Shown piece by piece: positions 8,412 to 19,040 of a stretch of 41,561 nucleotides of DNA. A program made the position numbers and the translations under genes. Position 1 is the first letter of the stretch. Each line of letters begins with the position of its first letter. The stretch is from Caldimicrobium sp. Lineage in GTDB: Bacteria > Desulfobacterota > Thermodesulfobacteria > Thermodesulfobacteriales > Thermodesulfobacteriaceae. The notes below the pieces were generated by a model that made no database searches, had not been told where the DNA came from, and saw only the letters and a program-made list of their open reading frames with translations. The stretch covers positions 1 through 41,561 of the forward strand of contig JANXCE010000021.1 in the NCBI GenBank assembly GCA_025059715.1. The letters are read 5' to 3'.

Positions 8412-9704
8412 TTAAGGATTTCTCTCTATTTCTTCAAGGGTTTCCTTTATTGCTTTAATGGTGTATTCTATGTCTTTTTCACTATGGGCTAAACTGACAA
8501 ACCAGGCCTCAAATTGAGAGGGTGGTAGATAAATACCTCTCTTTAGCATACCCTGCCAAAAGAGAGCAAATTTCTCAGTATCACAAGAAAGGACATCTTG
8601 AAAGTTCACTAATTCCTTTGAGGTGAAGAACAGAGTTAACATGGAGGCAAACCTCGTGACCTTATAAGGTAGGCCTAAATCTCTTAAAACGTCCTTTATT
8701 CCCATTTCAAGAAGATTAGAAAGAGTCTCTAATTTTTCATAGGTTCCAGGTTTAGCAAGTTCTCTAATTGTGGCCAGTCCAGCAGATACCGCAATGGGAT
8801 TACCAGAGAGGGTTCCAGCCTGATATACAGGCCCCTGAGGTGCCACTAAATTCATAATATCCGCTCTTCCTCCGTAAGCTCCAACTGGTAAGCCACCTCC
8901 GATGATTTTGCCCAAACAAGTTAGATCAGGCTTTATACCAAAGAGTTCTTGAGCACCACCTAACCCTACTCTAAATCCCGTTATAACTTCATCAAAGATA
9001 AGAAGTGCTCCATATCTTTGAGTTATTTCTCTCAAAAACGATAGAAATCCCTCTTTGGGGGGTATCACGCCCATATTTGCTGGCACTGGCTCGAGAATAA
9101 CACAGGCTATTTCTGAACCATATTTTTGAAAGGCCTCTTCTACTGCGGACCTATCATTAAAGGGTAGACTTAAGGTATGAGCGGTGAGTTCTTCGGGAAC
9201 CCCTGGGCTTGCTGGAATACCAAAGGTTGCAAGTCCTGAACCAGATTTTACTAAAAGAGAATCTCCATGTCCATGGTAACAGCCATCAAACTTAATGATC
9301 CTTTTTCTGCCTGTAAAGGCTCGAGCAAGCCTCAGGGCACTCATGGTTGCTTCTGTGCCCGAATTTACTAACCTAACTTTTTCCATGGAAGGGATATATT
9401 TTCTTATGGTCTCCGCCATCTCTACTTCGAGCCAGGTTGGAGCACCAAAGCTCGTTCCCCTTTTAGAGGCAAAATAGACCTCTGCTATGACATTGGGGTG
9501 AGCGTGTCCCAGAATCAAGGGCCCCCAACTTGCTACATAGTCCAGATAGCGATTACCGTCTACATCTATGAGATAAGGCCCTTCGCCCCTCTCAAAGAAA
9601 ATGGGATCGCTCTTGACCGCCTTACAGGCTCTAACAGGGCTATTGACTCCCCCAGGGATGACCTCCTTTGCCCTTTGAAAAAATAAATGGGACCGCAATC
9701 TCAT
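8412..9704 (-). CDS. hemL: Glutamate-1-semialdehyde 2,1-aminomutase
   Basis: HemL converts glutamate-1-semialdehyde to 5-aminolevulinate, the second step of the C5 route to haem. It is a class III PLP aminotransferase. Early motifs are GGVNSPVRA and [29 protein letters not shown] binds the cofactor phosphate; [10 protein letters not shown] contains the PLP-pyridine Asp; and the Schiff-base Lys is in [14 protein letters not shown] (Lys266). The length of 430 is normal. Its start overlaps the stop of the aldolase gene by 4 bases (ATGA), making it the last gene of the six-gene minus-strand run. It could also be confused with other class III enzymes, but the motifs are those of HemL. Confidence 0.96.
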   Translation of the reverse strand: MRLRSHLFFQRAKEVIPGGVNSPVRACKAVKSDPIFFERGEGPYLIDVDGNRYLDYVASWGPLILGHAHPNVIAEVYFASKRGTSFGAPTWLEVEMAETIRKYIPSMEKVRLVNSGTEATMSALRLARAFTGRKRIIKFDGCYHGHGDSLLVKSGSGLATFGIPASPGVPEELTAHTLSLPFNDRSAVEEAFQKYGSEIACVILEPVPANMGVIPPKEGFLSFLREITQRYGALLIFDEVITGFRVGLGGAQELFGIKPDLTCLGKIIGGGLPVGAYGGRADIMNLVAPQGPVYQAGTLSGNPIAVSAGLATIRELAKPGTYEKLETLSNLLEMGIKDVLRDLGLPYKVTRFASMLTLFFTSKELVNFQDVLSCDTEKFALFWQGMLKRGIYLPPSQFEAWFVSLAHSEKDIEYTIKAIKETLEEIERNP

Positions 9705-10264
9705 TGGGCACCTCCTTTTAATGCTAAATATTCTAATTTACAAAGCTTTTCTAAGAGCAAGGTCAAATTTACTGCCTCTTCGAGGGTGTTCCCCCAACAA
9801 ACTACCCCATGCTTCGAGAGAATTACAAGAGAATTATTAATGCAGAGATTGGAGGCAAAATCCCATAATTTTGGACTACCCGGTGGAAAAAAGGGGAGCT
9901 TAACTATTTTGTCAAGTAGAAGTTGGGCTTCAGGATGAAAAAAATCCCTAAAGGAGAATCCTAGTTTATCTAAGATTAGCACGTAAGGAGGATGGGTGTG
10001 CACTATGGCCATAGCTTGAGGATTTTTCTGATAAATCTTTGCATGTAGTCCCCACTCAGAGGAGGGTTTGCCTGAAATAAAGCCCTCTTCCCAGGAGTAA
10101 AAGGCAAGATCCCTTTTACATAAAGTTTCTTTTATCCTTCCTGAGGGAGTGATGAAAAACCCCCTTTCCACGCGCAGAGATAAGTTACCCTCTGAACCAC
10201 TTATGAGGTTTTTCTGAGCCAAATATTTAGTCCAAAAGATCAATTCTTCCCGATTATCCCTCAT
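9701..10264 (-). CDS. Class II aldolase/adducin family protein
   Basis: The 187-residue protein has the Zn-aldolase fold of L-fuculose-phosphate aldolase. GNLSLR and ITPSGR lie in the phosphate-binding part, KPSSEWGLH carries the catalytic Glu (about residue 70), HTHPPY gives two metal His (89 and 91), and LSKHGVV gives the third (152). Members cleave phosphorylated sugars or dehydrate methylthioribulose-1-phosphate; the sequence does not decide between them. It overlaps both neighbours by 4 bases, so it is translationally coupled in the epimerase-aldolase-hemL run. Confidence 0.85.
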   Translation of the reverse strand: MRDNREELIFWTKYLAQKNLISGSEGNLSLRVERGFFITPSGRIKETLCKRDLAFYSWEEGFISGKPSSEWGLHAKIYQKNPQAMAIVHTHPPYVLILDKLGFSFRDFFHPEAQLLLDKIVKLPFFPPGSPKLWDFASNLCINNSLVILSKHGVVCWGNTLEEAVNLTLLLEKLCKLEYLALKGGAQ

Positions 10265-11232
10265 ATCTGGATACTTTTCAAAAGATCAAGATTTTCTAAG
10301 GACCACTTAACTGTTCGTTTAAGCCCTTCCTCTAAGCTTATTTCCGGTTCCCATTGAAGTAGTCTTTTAGCCTTTTCTATCTCCGCCCAAGTTATTTTAA
10401 CATCCGCTCGGTGAAATTCCTTATAATGCCGAATAGCCCTTTTGCCTAAAAGCTCCTCTAAAAGCTCAATAACCCTGTTTATGGATATGGGATTTCTACC
10501 GCCTCCAAGATTGATGATTTCGTATCCTAAGGGTTTCAAGGCCAAAAGGGTTCCTTTAGCAATATCATCGATATATGTGAAATCTCGAGCCTGAGTGCCA
10601 TCTCCGTAAATCTCCAGAGGTTTATCTTCCAGAAGCCACTTTATAAAACGGAAGATACTCATATCAGGACGCCCTGCTGGACCATATACTGTGAAATATC
10701 TTACCACACTTATGTCTAATCCGTAGAGATAATGATAGGTATAGGCTAAAAGTTCTGCAGACCTCTTAGTTGCAGCGTAGGGAGAAAGGGGGGTATCTAC
10801 TTTAAGAGCTTCATGGTAAGGAGGGTTTTGTCCCGCATAAACAGAAGAGGTTGAGGCTAAGACCATTTTATTTATGTGGTATTTTTTCATGAGTTCTAAA
10901 AGATTTAAGGTGGCGGTAATGTTACTGTCTATGTATACCCAAGGATCTTCTAAACTCTGACGCACTCCAGCTCGGGCCGCAAGATGAATAACCGCTTTGA
11001 TAGAATATTTCTCAAAAAGGTCTCTAAGGCCTTCCCAATCAACGAGATTCAATCGATAAAATACAAAGTTAGAATAGGTTTTCAGTGTCTTAAGCCTCCA
11101 CTCCTTTAACTGCACATCGTAGGCGGAATTGAGTTCGTCTATCCCTAAAACAGAATGTCCTTCTTTTAAGAGAAATTCACTTACCTTCCAACCAATAAAT
11201 CCTGCCGCTCCAGTAACCAAATAGTAGGTCAT
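10261..11232 (-). CDS. NAD-dependent nucleotide-sugar epimerase, UDP-glucuronate 4-epimerase-like
   Basis: This extended short-chain dehydrogenase has the NAD motif GAAGFIG near the N-terminus, HLAARAGVRQSLEDPW, STSSVYAG and the catalytic YAATK. ELNSAYDVQLKEWRL after strand two and RYFTVYGPAGRPDMSIF resemble UDP-glucuronate 4-epimerases (CapI/LpsL type). These supply UDP-galacturonate for surface polysaccharide. A UDP-glucose 4-epimerase or a dehydratase role cannot be excluded. The length of 323 is complete. It overlaps the YkgJ-like gene and the aldolase gene by 4 bases each. Confidence 0.85.
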   Translation of the reverse strand: MTYYLVTGAAGFIGWKVSEFLLKEGHSVLGIDELNSAYDVQLKEWRLKTLKTYSNFVFYRLNLVDWEGLRDLFEKYSIKAVIHLAARAGVRQSLEDPWVYIDSNITATLNLLELMKKYHINKMVLASTSSVYAGQNPPYHEALKVDTPLSPYAATKRSAELLAYTYHYLYGLDISVVRYFTVYGPAGRPDMSIFRFIKWLLEDKPLEIYGDGTQARDFTYIDDIAKGTLLALKPLGYEIINLGGGRNPISINRVIELLEELLGKRAIRHYKEFHRADVKITWAEIEKAKRLLQWEPEISLEEGLKRTVKWSLENLDLLKSIQI

Positions 11233-11738
11233 AATAAACCCTCATCTCTTAGTCTACCTTTCAAATATTCGCAAAGTTGAAAGGTAACCTTAGCTTCATC
11301 TTCTAAGGAAGCTTGAATCTCCCTTAACTTTTTAATTCCCAAGAAGTCCGATAACTCTCGACAAAAAAAATTTCTACATAATAGGGGCACTAGTTCAAGT
11401 TTACAGCCTCCTTCCCCTAAGAAAAGACAGGTATTTTCTTGAAAGTCCTCCAATATTAGAGATCTTTTTTTCCAATAAAAGAGGCAGAGATTAAGGAAAA
11501 ATTCTTCGGGCCTTAACTTCCACTCTAAACCCTCCCCACAGCATGTGCCTCCCTTTGCTCCACAGGCCCTGCAGAAATCAAAGGCCTCACTTTCCCTTAG
11601 AGCGGATCTACTTTTCTCTAAAGCTAAGTCTAAATCCTTGAGTCTCCTAAAGAAAAGGCTATCTTTTGTAAGAAAAGTGGATACAATAGGTTCTAAAGCA
11701 AGTTTTAAGTTTTTAAAGTATATCAAACTCTCTCTCAT
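11229..11738 (-). CDS. YkgJ-like Cys-cluster protein (putative metal-chelating)
   Basis: The 169-residue protein contains a run of cysteines: FCRAC (56, 59), GTCCGEG (66, 67), then NLC, NTC, GGC, LLC and FFC between about 85 and 126. The spacing CxxC...CC...C...C...C is that of the YkgJ/UPF0153 family, which is thought to bind Zn or Fe-S, function unknown. Alpha-helical N- and C-terminal parts flank the cluster. It starts 12 bases after the DUF1015 stop and overlaps the epimerase start by 4 bases. Confidence 0.72.
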   Translation of the reverse strand: MRESLIYFKNLKLALEPIVSTFLTKDSLFFRRLKDLDLALEKSRSALRESEAFDFCRACGAKGGTCCGEGLEWKLRPEEFFLNLCLFYWKKRSLILEDFQENTCLFLGEGGCKLELVPLLCRNFFCRELSDFLGIKKLREIQASLEDEAKVTFQLCEYLKGRLRDEGLL

Positions 11739-11750
11739 GGAAACTCTCTT

Positions 11751-12995
11751 TTAGGGAAGTTCCTTTCCACTTATCTCCGAGATTACCATGCCCGTTAGAA
11801 TTTTGGGATAAAAGTAAGTGGACTTATGGGGCATAAGTTTCCCTCTATTAGCTATGAGTTTCAAAATCTTAGCAGAAACTTTGGGGAAAAGAATACCGAA
11901 GGCTTCCCCTTTAGCTTCCTTTAGGACCTCCTCTAATTGGGGAACAAAGCGCACCTCTTTTCTATCCTTTAAATCCGCCTCCAAAATTCCTAAAGCAAGC
12001 TCAAAAACCTTAAGAAAATTAAATAGAGGTAAATGGCAAAGTTCTGGCTCATGACTCGAAAGGGTGTCTAAAAAACTCCTTTTAAATTTATATAAAAAAA
12101 TTCTTTCCTCATGAACCAGCACGAAATACTCGCTTTGGTAAGCAATAGATTTCAGAAGATTTGGAGCCTCACTTAAACAACTGCTAAGAAGGAGCTCAGT
12201 ATAATTCTTTATGCCTTCTAAAAATTTATCCACTGGCGGAGAGTAGTATAGACGATGAGTAGGCAACATTAATAGATTTTCATCTTCTAATGGACTGACA
12301 TACATAGCCATATAGTTAAAATCTAAATCTTTAGATGAAATAATCTTTTTTTGCATAAAGCTTCTATACTGTAGAGCAGTGATATAACGATGGTGCCCGT
12401 CAGCAATGTAGAGTTTTTTCGCTCTTAAAAAAGAGGTAATTTTTTCTATAACCTTGGGGTCTTGGATTTTAGCTAGTCTCTGGGTTGTCTCATTTAGGGT
12501 CACTTCAAAGGGAAATTCTCTAACCGAGGGTAAAAAACGAAAGAGATAAAGGTTTTCATCTTCATATACACTGTGGATTTGACTGAACTGAAAGGAGGTA
12601 GATTTTAAGAGTTCAAATCTTTCATTAGTTACCTTCTGGAAAGTTCTTTCATGAGGAATAATAATTTCCTCTGAGAATTCGTGGAGCTTAACTAAGAGAA
12701 TCAACCCCTTTCGTAGATAATCCTTTCCTTCGTAATTGAAGGTAGTTTCGTGATAGTAAATCGATGGTTTTTGATTTTGAATTAGAATCCCTTCACGGAG
12801 AAAACTCTCAAGTAAGATTTTGGCTTTTTGGGGAGATTCGGGTAATTCTAAATGAAAAATATTATAAGGGCTTTTATTCTTATAGAAGATTACTTCCTCT
12901 TGGGTTACCACATCATAAGGCGGAGCAAGAACACTTTGTAAATCTACCTTTTCTAAGTTGTAAAAGTAACCACAAAAGGGCCTACATTCAGGCAT
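11751..12995 (-). CDS. DUF1015 family protein
   Basis: The 414-residue protein begins PFCGYFYNLEKVDLQSVLAPPYDVV and contains IPHERTFQ and YIADGHHRYITAL, hallmarks of DUF1015. This widespread family is often found near serine/phosphoglycerate metabolism genes, and its biochemical role is uncertain. A conserved His-His-Arg patch suggests an enzyme active site. There is no signal peptide, so it is cytoplasmic. It begins at the base after the cupin stop codon, so the two are tightly coupled. Confidence 0.85.
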   Translation of the reverse strand: MPECRPFCGYFYNLEKVDLQSVLAPPYDVVTQEEVIFYKNKSPYNIFHLELPESPQKAKILLESFLREGILIQNQKPSIYYHETTFNYEGKDYLRKGLILLVKLHEFSEEIIIPHERTFQKVTNERFELLKSTSFQFSQIHSVYEDENLYLFRFLPSVREFPFEVTLNETTQRLAKIQDPKVIEKITSFLRAKKLYIADGHHRYITALQYRSFMQKKIISSKDLDFNYMAMYVSPLEDENLLMLPTHRLYYSPPVDKFLEGIKNYTELLLSSCLSEAPNLLKSIAYQSEYFVLVHEERIFLYKFKRSFLDTLSSHEPELCHLPLFNFLKVFELALGILEADLKDRKEVRFVPQLEEVLKEAKGEAFGILFPKVSAKILKLIANRGKLMPHKSTYFYPKILTGMVISEISGKELP

Positions 12996-13271
12996 CTAAT
13001 CTTCCAAAAAAGTATAGTGCTTGCGAATGGGCTCTTTTATATCCCACATACAGGAGAGTCCTTTGGGAAAGGTTACTAAATCTCCTGGTGAAAGTTCGAT
13101 TTTCTCCCCATTTGGCAATTCCACAACTACTCTTCCCTCCAGTATATAACACATTTCGGTTTCACTATAATACCAATCAAAGCGTGATACTTCTTTAGAC
13201 CAGATGGGCCAGGTGTGAACCTTTAAGGCCTTTAATTTTTCTTCATCGGGTTTTTCTATGGTAACCTTCAT
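12996..13271 (-). CDS. Small cupin-domain protein (DUF861-like)
   Basis: The 91-residue protein is a single beta-barrel cupin. It carries WPIWSKEVSRFDWYYSETEMCYILEGRVVVE, then SPGDLVTFPKGLSCMWDI, matching DUF861 (ureidoglycolate-hydrolase-like cupins). In this group the usual metal His residues are partly replaced, as here, so it may bind a ligand rather than catalyse. It is the first gene of the six-gene minus-strand run, with GGAGGTG before ATG 13271. Confidence 0.82.
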   Translation of the reverse strand: MKVTIEKPDEEKLKALKVHTWPIWSKEVSRFDWYYSETEMCYILEGRVVVELPNGEKIELSPGDLVTFPKGLSCMWDIKEPIRKHYTFLED

Positions 13272-13301
13272 TCTTCCACCTCCCCATTAAGATTCGGGCT
13301 A

Positions 13302-13329
13302 ATTTTACTAAATCTTAAAGATTTGACAA
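13302..13329 (-). promoter_or_regulatory. Promoter of the cupin-to-hemL operon
   Basis: Read on the minus strand, TTGTCA (13324-13329) and TAAAAT (13302-13307) are 16 bases apart, about 30 bases before the cupin start. On the plus strand, TTGACA (13323-13328) overlaps it and could be the -35 of tig, but its -10 is poor. Confidence 0.6.
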
Positions 13330-13427
13330 CTTACTTATTCCAAATGAACATGGTGTAAAGACGAGGGATCGTTGTAAATTTTAAATTTTAAGGTATGGTT
13401 AAATAAATTTTCCTGAAGGGGTTGGAG

Positions 13428-14708
13428 ATGAGATTAGAGGTGATAGATAGAAGTTCAGTAGAGAAATTACTCAAAGTGGAGGTTCCCTTTGAGGAGGTGA
13501 ACAAAGTTTTAGAAGAAGTAACAGGAGAGGTGAGAAAAAGAGCTAAATTAAGGGGGTTTAGAGAGGGTAAGGCACCTTTATATTTAGTGAAAAAGCTTTT
13601 TAAAGAAGAGATTGAGGGAAGGAGTATTGAAAGGCTTATAGAAAGGACTCTGCCGTTAGCCTTAAAGGAGAAGGGATTAGAACCTCTTCTCCATCCTCGG
13701 ATAGAGAGTGTTGATAATTTAGTGGAGGGAGAAGGCTTTAACTATACAGTTTTAGTAGAAGTGAGACCACCCTTTGAGTTAAAGAGAGAGGACTATATTG
13801 GCCTTACAGTTGAGAGGGAAAGTGATGAGGTGAAAGAAGAGGAGATTGACCGAATGTTACAGGAGTTTAGATATTCTTTTTCTGAACTTCAGAGGGTAGA
13901 GGAACCTATTGAAGAGAGATTTGCGGTGGTTATTGCCTTTGAAGCCTTTGATGGTGAGACTCCCATACCTGGGCATTCCGCCCAAGCTTTATTTCTCGAT
14001 GTGGGAACTGGAGAATTTAATGAACAGATAGAAAAAGCCCTTGTAGGAAGAAGGGAGGGAGATTCTTTCACCATAGAAGTAGAATATCCCCAGGATGCCC
14101 TAAATCCTATTCTTGCAGGGAAAAAAGTGCGCTATCACATTGAAATTAAAGAGGTATATAAGAGAAAATTAGAGGAGCTAAATAATGAATTTGTTCAAAA
14201 GTTAAATTTAGGAGTTAATTCAGTGGAAGAGCTTAAAGAATTGGTAAGAAAACGCCTGGCAGAAGATAAAAAGCGCAAAAACGAAAATGCCTATCGGGAA
14301 AGGCTTTTGGATAAAATCTTAGAGAAAGTAAATTTTGAGGTCCCCCAACGGTATGTGGAAATTAAATTCTATCAACTTTTAGATGAGCTTAGACAATCTT
14401 TTGAGAGAGAAGGACTAAGTTTTGAAAAAATGAACCTTTCTATGGATAAGCTGAGAGAAAGGCTAATGCCTTTAGCAATAAAAATTTCTAAGCAAGAGAT
14501 ACTTATTGATAAAATCGCTGAACTTGAGAATATCGAAATTCCAGAGGAGGAAATAAACACACAGATAGACTCCATTGTAAGAGGTCTAAGGGTTTCTGAA
14601 GAAGAGGCGGAAAGAATCGTGTATCACAATATATTACCTAAGATGTTTGCGGAGAGAGTGATGAGATTTTTAGTTGAAAATAGTAAGCCTATTTATAAGG
14701 AAGGTTAA
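13428..14708 (+). CDS. tig: Trigger factor, ribosome-bound chaperone and prolyl isomerase
   Basis: Tig meets nascent chains at the ribosome exit. The N-terminal ribosome-binding motif is GFREGKAP (residues 43-50), the FKBP-like domain follows (about 150-235), and then the long helical chaperone arms. ATG 13428, with GAAGGGG upstream, gives the usual MRLEVIDRSSVEKLLKVEVP start; a TTG at 13422 would add two residues. The length of 426 is normal. It leads the tig-clpP-clpX-lon operon, with 3 bases to clpP. Confidence 0.96.
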   Translation: MRLEVIDRSSVEKLLKVEVPFEEVNKVLEEVTGEVRKRAKLRGFREGKAPLYLVKKLFKEEIEGRSIERLIERTLPLALKEKGLEPLLHPRIESVDNLVEGEGFNYTVLVEVRPPFELKREDYIGLTVERESDEVKEEEIDRMLQEFRYSFSELQRVEEPIEERFAVVIAFEAFDGETPIPGHSAQALFLDVGTGEFNEQIEKALVGRREGDSFTIEVEYPQDALNPILAGKKVRYHIEIKEVYKRKLEELNNEFVQKLNLGVNSVEELKELVRKRLAEDKKRKNENAYRERLLDKILEKVNFEVPQRYVEIKFYQLLDELRQSFEREGLSFEKMNLSMDKLRERLMPLAIKISKQEILIDKIAELENIEIPEEEINTQIDSIVRGLRVSEEEAERIVYHNILPKMFAERVMRFLVENSKPIYKEG

Positions 14709-14711
14709 GTT

Positions 14712-15305
14712 ATGAGTCTTTACATCCCAATAGTTATAGAACAAACAGGCAGAACAGAAAGGGCATATGATATTTATTCTCGCCTTCTTCGGGAGAGAAT
14801 AATTTTTATTGGCACACCCATTGATGAAAGGGTAGCCAATTTAGTTGTGGCACAACTACTTTTCTTGGAGGCAGAGGATCCTGATAAGGATGTAATGCTT
14901 TATATTAATTCACCAGGAGGGCTTGTTACCGCAGGTCTTGCTATTTATGATACCATGCAATATATTAAACCGGATGTATGTACTATTTGTGTTGGGCAAG
15001 CAGCCAGTATGGCTGCGGTTTTATTAGCTTCAGGGGCTCCTGGTAAGAGATTTGCCCTAAAGAATTCACGAATTATGCTTCATCAACCAATTGGAGCCTT
15101 TCAAGGGCAAGCAACAGATGTGGAAATTCAGGCTAAAGAGATCCTGCGTCTTAGGGAGGTGCTAAACGAAATATTAGCCTTTCATACCAAGCAAGACAAG
15201 GAAAAGATTAGGCAAGACACCGAGAGAGATTTCTACATGTCTGCTCAAGAAGCTTTAGAGTATGGAATTATTGACAAAATATTAGAAAAAAGAGAGGTTT
15301 CTTAA
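14712..15305 (+). CDS. clpP: ATP-dependent Clp protease proteolytic subunit
   Basis: ClpP forms a tetradecameric barrel that degrades proteins fed by ClpX or ClpA. The catalytic triad is visible: Ser99 in [10 protein letters not shown], His124 in IMLHQP and Asp173 in [26 protein letters not shown] is the oxyanion/handle region. A short N-terminal propeptide-like segment is present and the 197-residue length is standard. It lies one base before clpX. Confidence 0.98.
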   Translation: MSLYIPIVIEQTGRTERAYDIYSRLLRERIIFIGTPIDERVANLVVAQLLFLEAEDPDKDVMLYINSPGGLVTAGLAIYDTMQYIKPDVCTICVGQAASMAAVLLASGAPGKRFALKNSRIMLHQPIGAFQGQATDVEIQAKEILRLREVLNEILAFHTKQDKEKIRQDTERDFYMSAQEALEYGIIDKILEKREVS

Positions 15306-15306
15306 G

Positions 15307-16557
15307 ATGAAGGGCGAACCAAGATGTTCCTTTTGTGGCAAGACGCAAAGTGAAGTTTTAAAATTAATAGCTGGATCTTCCGCTTATATCTGTAATGAAT
15401 GCGTAGAGCTGTGTAATGAGATTTTGGAAGAGGAATACGAAAAAGCAGAAGTCTCAGGAGAGGAAGATTCTCTTCCTAAACCATCAGAGATTAAGGCTCA
15501 TCTTGATCAATATGTAGTTGGACAAGAGAAAGCAAAGAAAATTTTAGCAGTAGCGGTTTACAATCACTATAAGAGGATTGAAAAAGAAAAAAAAGTCAAA
15601 AAGAAAAGGGATGATATCGAAATTCAAAAAACTAACATTCTGATGATAGGGCCTACTGGCTCAGGAAAAACCCTTATGGCTCAGACTTTAGCCAAGTTTT
15701 TAAGAGTTCCCTTTACCATCGCGGATGCTACCCCCCTTACTGAGGCAGGCTATGTGGGAGAAGATGTAGAAAATATACTTCTTTACTTATTACAAGCTGC
15801 CAATTTTGACATTGAACTTGCCCAAAAGGGTATTGTATATATTGATGAAATAGATAAGATTGCCCGTAAAAGTGATAGCCCTTCTATTACCAGAGATGTA
15901 TCTGGAGAAGGTGTTCAGCAAGCCCTGTTGAAAATTTTAGAGGGAACCATTGCCAATATTCCTCCTAAGGGCGGAAGAAAGCATCCTCAGCAAGAATATA
16001 TTCGCCTTGATACGACTAATATTCTGTTTATTTGTGGTGGAGCTTTTGTAGGGCTTGAGGAGATAATTAAGAGAAGATTGGGGAAGGGTTCAATTGGTTT
16101 TGGAGCCCAAATAAAAAAGACTAAAGATCTTACCCTTGGGGAGATCTTATCTTGTGTTCAGCCTGAAGATTTGATTAAATTTGGGTTTATTCCAGAGTTT
16201 GTTGGAAGGCTACCAGTGGTGGCAACCTTAGAGGAACTGACCGTAGAAGATTTAGTTAGAATACTAACTGAACCCAAAAATTCTATAATAAAACAATATC
16301 AAAAATTAATGGAGCTTGAAGGAGTTAATCTCAAATTCACCGAAGAGGCTATTAGAGCTATTGCGGAAGAGGCCTATAAGAGAAAGACAGGAGCCCGAGC
16401 CTTAAGATCCATAATTGAAGATGTAATGATAGATATTATGTATGAAGTTCCTTCCTTGACAGAGGTAAAAGAGTGCGTAATCACCAGAGATGTTGTCTTG
16501 AAAAAAGAAAGACCTATCTTAACTTTTAATACTAAGAAAAGGGTTAGGGAGGGTTAG
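15307..16557 (+). CDS. clpX: Clp protease ATP-binding unfoldase ClpX
   Basis: ClpX is the hexameric AAA+ unfoldase partner of ClpP. The N-terminal zinc-binding domain has Cys7, Cys10, Cys29 and Cys32. Walker A is GPTGSGKT (115-122), Walker B is YIDEIDKIA, the pore loop is GYVG near residue 150 and an RKH loop occurs in GGRKHPQ. The sensor-2 arginine is in KTGARALR. The 416-residue length is typical. It is followed after 7 bases by lon. Confidence 0.98.
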   Translation: MKGEPRCSFCGKTQSEVLKLIAGSSAYICNECVELCNEILEEEYEKAEVSGEEDSLPKPSEIKAHLDQYVVGQEKAKKILAVAVYNHYKRIEKEKKVKKKRDDIEIQKTNILMIGPTGSGKTLMAQTLAKFLRVPFTIADATPLTEAGYVGEDVENILLYLLQAANFDIELAQKGIVYIDEIDKIARKSDSPSITRDVSGEGVQQALLKILEGTIANIPPKGGRKHPQQEYIRLDTTNILFICGGAFVGLEEIIKRRLGKGSIGFGAQIKKTKDLTLGEILSCVQPEDLIKFGFIPEFVGRLPVVATLEELTVEDLVRILTEPKNSIIKQYQKLMELEGVNLKFTEEAIRAIAEEAYKRKTGARALRSIIEDVMIDIMYEVPSLTEVKECVITRDVVLKKERPILTFNTKKRVREG

Positions 16558-16564
16558 ATAGAGC

Positions 16565-19003
16565 ATGTTAAGAAAAACTAGGGACTTAGAGACAATTCAA
16601 GTTTATCCCCTACTACCATTAAGAGAATTGGTAATTTTTCCAAATACTGCTGTTCCTTTATATATAGGTAGATCTAAGAGTATTCAAGCTATTGAAGCTG
16701 CTCATAAGGGAAATAAGCTCATTTTTCTCTCGGCTCAGAAAGATCCAAGTCAGGATCAGCCAGGTGAAGAGGATATATACAAAGTTGGAACTATTTGTAA
16801 GATTGTTCAATTACTAAAACTTCCTGACGGTTCTCTTAAGATTTTAGTCGAGGGTCTTCGTCGCGGAAGAATTCTTAGGTTTATTCCTAATCCCGATTAT
16901 TATGTGGTTGAAGCTGAGATTAAAACAGAGGTTCTGGAGTCAGATGTGGAAACTCTGGCCTTATTAAATCTTTGTAAAGAGGCTCTTAAGGAATATTCTA
17001 ATTTCAATAAAAAACTTAATCCCGAGACCATATCTTCTTTACTACAATTAGAAAATCCTTCAGAGTTTGCTGATCGTTTATCTGCAGTCCTACCTTTTTC
17101 TTTGGATCAAAAACAGAGGCTTTTAGAAACAATAAGTGTTAAAAAGAGACTGGAAGCTTTACTACAGTTTTTAAGAGGAGAAATTGAGATAATCAAGACG
17201 GAAGCTCGAATAAGAGAGCGAGTTAAAAAGCAGATGGAAAAACATCAGCGGGATTACTATCTTCAGGAGCAGATGAAGGCTATTCAAAGGGAGCTGGGGG
17301 AAAGAGAGGATGGTAGAACTGAATTAACCGAATTAGAAAAACGGATTAAAAAGAAAAAGTTACCCAAACATGTCTCCGCTGTAGTATGGAAGGAGTTTAA
17401 GAAATTAACCCTTATGTCGCCAATGTCTGCGGAAGCAACAGTAGTGAGGAACTATATAGATTGGATTCTCAATCTTCCCTGGTTTGAAAAAACCAAGGAC
17501 GTGATTGATATTGCAAAAACAGAAGAGCTGTTAAATAGGGAACATTATGGTTTAGAAAAACCCAAGCAGAGAATAATTGAACACTTGGCTGTGCAGAAGC
17601 TGGTTGAAAAAATCAAAGGTCCAATTCTTTGCTTTGTGGGTCCGCCTGGGGTAGGGAAGACCTCCTTAGCTAAATCCATAGCAAAGGCCATGGGTAGAAA
17701 TTTTGTGCGCATATCCTTAGGTGGTGTAAGGGATGAAGCGGAAATTAGAGGGCATAGAAGAACCTATGTAGGGGCCTTACCTGGGAAGATCATTCAGGGT
17801 ATGAAAAAGGCTGGCACAATTAATCCAGTCTTTTGTTTAGATGAAGTAGATAAAATTGGAACTGATTTCCGAGGAGATCCAGCTGCAGCTTTACTTGAAG
17901 TCCTTGATCCCGAACAAAATCACTCCTTTCAAGATCATTATTTAGAATTAGAATACGATCTTTCTCAGGTATTTTTCATAACTACTGCTAATACCTTATA
18001 TACAATTCCTGCTCCCCTTCTTGATAGGATGGAAATAATAGAAATACCTGGCTATACGGAAGAGGAAAAGTTAGAGATTGCCAAGCATTATTTACTACCT
18101 CGTCAATTAGAGGCGCATGGTTTAAAGCCGGAACATGTGAATCTCTCGGACAAAATTATCCTTGAGATTATCAGAAAATATACCCGAGAGGCGGGAGTTA
18201 GAAATCTTGAAAGAGAACTTGCCACTATTTGTAGGAAAATTGCTAAGGAAGTAGCCAAAGATCCTACGGCCTTTAAACCCTTTAAAATAAATTTTACTAC
18301 TTTGGAAAAATTCTTAGGCATTCCCCGTTATAGATATGGAGTTGCAGAGGAAATACCTCAAGTAGGTATAGCTACAGGTTTAGCCTGGACAGAAACTGGT
18401 GGAGCCCTTCTACAAATAGAAGCGGTAATCATGCCGGGAACAGGCAATCTTAAGATTACCGGTAAGTTGGGAGAAGTGATGCAGGAATCGGTGCAAGCAG
18501 CCATGAGTTATGTTAGATCAAGGGCCTTGCAACTGGGGTTACCCCTTGATTTTTACAAGAAAGTAGATATCCATGTGCATGTGCCAGAAGGTGCCATTCC
18601 TAAGGATGGCCCCAGTGCTGGCATAACTATTGCAACTGCTATAATATCCGCTTTAATGAAAATTCCCGTTAAAAACATGGTAGCTATGACAGGGGAGATT
18701 ACCCTAAGAGGAAGAGTTTTACCCATTGGTGGATTGAAGGAGAAGCTCTTAGCTGCGGTGCGAGGAGGTATCAAAACAGTAATTATTCCAAAGGATAATG
18801 AAAAGGATTTAAAGGATATAAATCCCAAGATTTTGAGAGGCCTTGAAATCAAAATGGTTGAGAGTATGGATGAGGTTCTAAAAATAGCCCTTGATGTGGA
18901 TTCCCCTGAAAGCTTGTTTAAAGAAACGCCTTATTTGGATGTCTGGGAATTAGTTCAACTTCAGAACAAAATAGAGAAGCAGGAAATCCCCTTAGAGCAC
19001 TAA
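16565..19003 (+). CDS. lon: ATP-dependent protease Lon
   Basis: Lon degrades misfolded and some regulatory proteins. The LON N-terminal substrate domain starts with [20 protein letters not shown] coiled coil follows, then AAA+ with Walker A GPPGVGKT and Walker [10 protein letters not shown], and then the protease domain. The Ser-Lys dyad is Ser684 in PKDGPSAGI and Lys727 in [12 protein letters not shown]. The length of 812 is normal for LonA. It is last in the operon and ends just before a strong terminator shared with rho. Confidence 0.98.
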   Translation: MLRKTRDLETIQVYPLLPLRELVIFPNTAVPLYIGRSKSIQAIEAAHKGNKLIFLSAQKDPSQDQPGEEDIYKVGTICKIVQLLKLPDGSLKILVEGLRRGRILRFIPNPDYYVVEAEIKTEVLESDVETLALLNLCKEALKEYSNFNKKLNPETISSLLQLENPSEFADRLSAVLPFSLDQKQRLLETISVKKRLEALLQFLRGEIEIIKTEARIRERVKKQMEKHQRDYYLQEQMKAIQRELGEREDGRTELTELEKRIKKKKLPKHVSAVVWKEFKKLTLMSPMSAEATVVRNYIDWILNLPWFEKTKDVIDIAKTEELLNREHYGLEKPKQRIIEHLAVQKLVEKIKGPILCFVGPPGVGKTSLAKSIAKAMGRNFVRISLGGVRDEAEIRGHRRTYVGALPGKIIQGMKKAGTINPVFCLDEVDKIGTDFRGDPAAALLEVLDPEQNHSFQDHYLELEYDLSQVFFITTANTLYTIPAPLLDRMEIIEIPGYTEEEKLEIAKHYLLPRQLEAHGLKPEHVNLSDKIILEIIRKYTREAGVRNLERELATICRKIAKEVAKDPTAFKPFKINFTTLEKFLGIPRYRYGVAEEIPQVGIATGLAWTETGGALLQIEAVIMPGTGNLKITGKLGEVMQESVQAAMSYVRSRALQLGLPLDFYKKVDIHVHVPEGAIPKDGPSAGITIATAIISALMKIPVKNMVAMTGEITLRGRVLPIGGLKEKLLAAVRGGIKTVIIPKDNEKDLKDINPKILRGLEIKMVESMDEVLKIALDVDSPESLFKETPYLDVWELVQLQNKIEKQEIPLEH

Positions 19004-19006
19004 GAT

Positions 19007-19033
19007 AAAGGGTAGGGCTTAACCCTACCCTTT
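19007..19033. terminator. Two-way intrinsic terminator between lon and rho
   Basis: AAAGGGTAGGG (19007-19017) and CCCTACCCTTT (19023-19033) form a perfect 11-bp stem with loop CTTAA and end in T or A runs on both sides. It serves the convergent lon (+) and rho (-) genes. Confidence 0.92.
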
Positions 19034-19040
19034 TAATATC

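Noticed and set aside
12764-13198. A 144-codon + strand open frame across the DUF1015-cupin junction
   Set aside because: Both minus-strand genes are strongly supported, and the + strand product looks like a reverse-strand artefact.
13323-13351. A + strand promoter for tig from TTGACA at 13323
   Set aside because: No -10 better than GAACAT is present at 17 bases. The same bases fit the minus-strand cupin promoter better.
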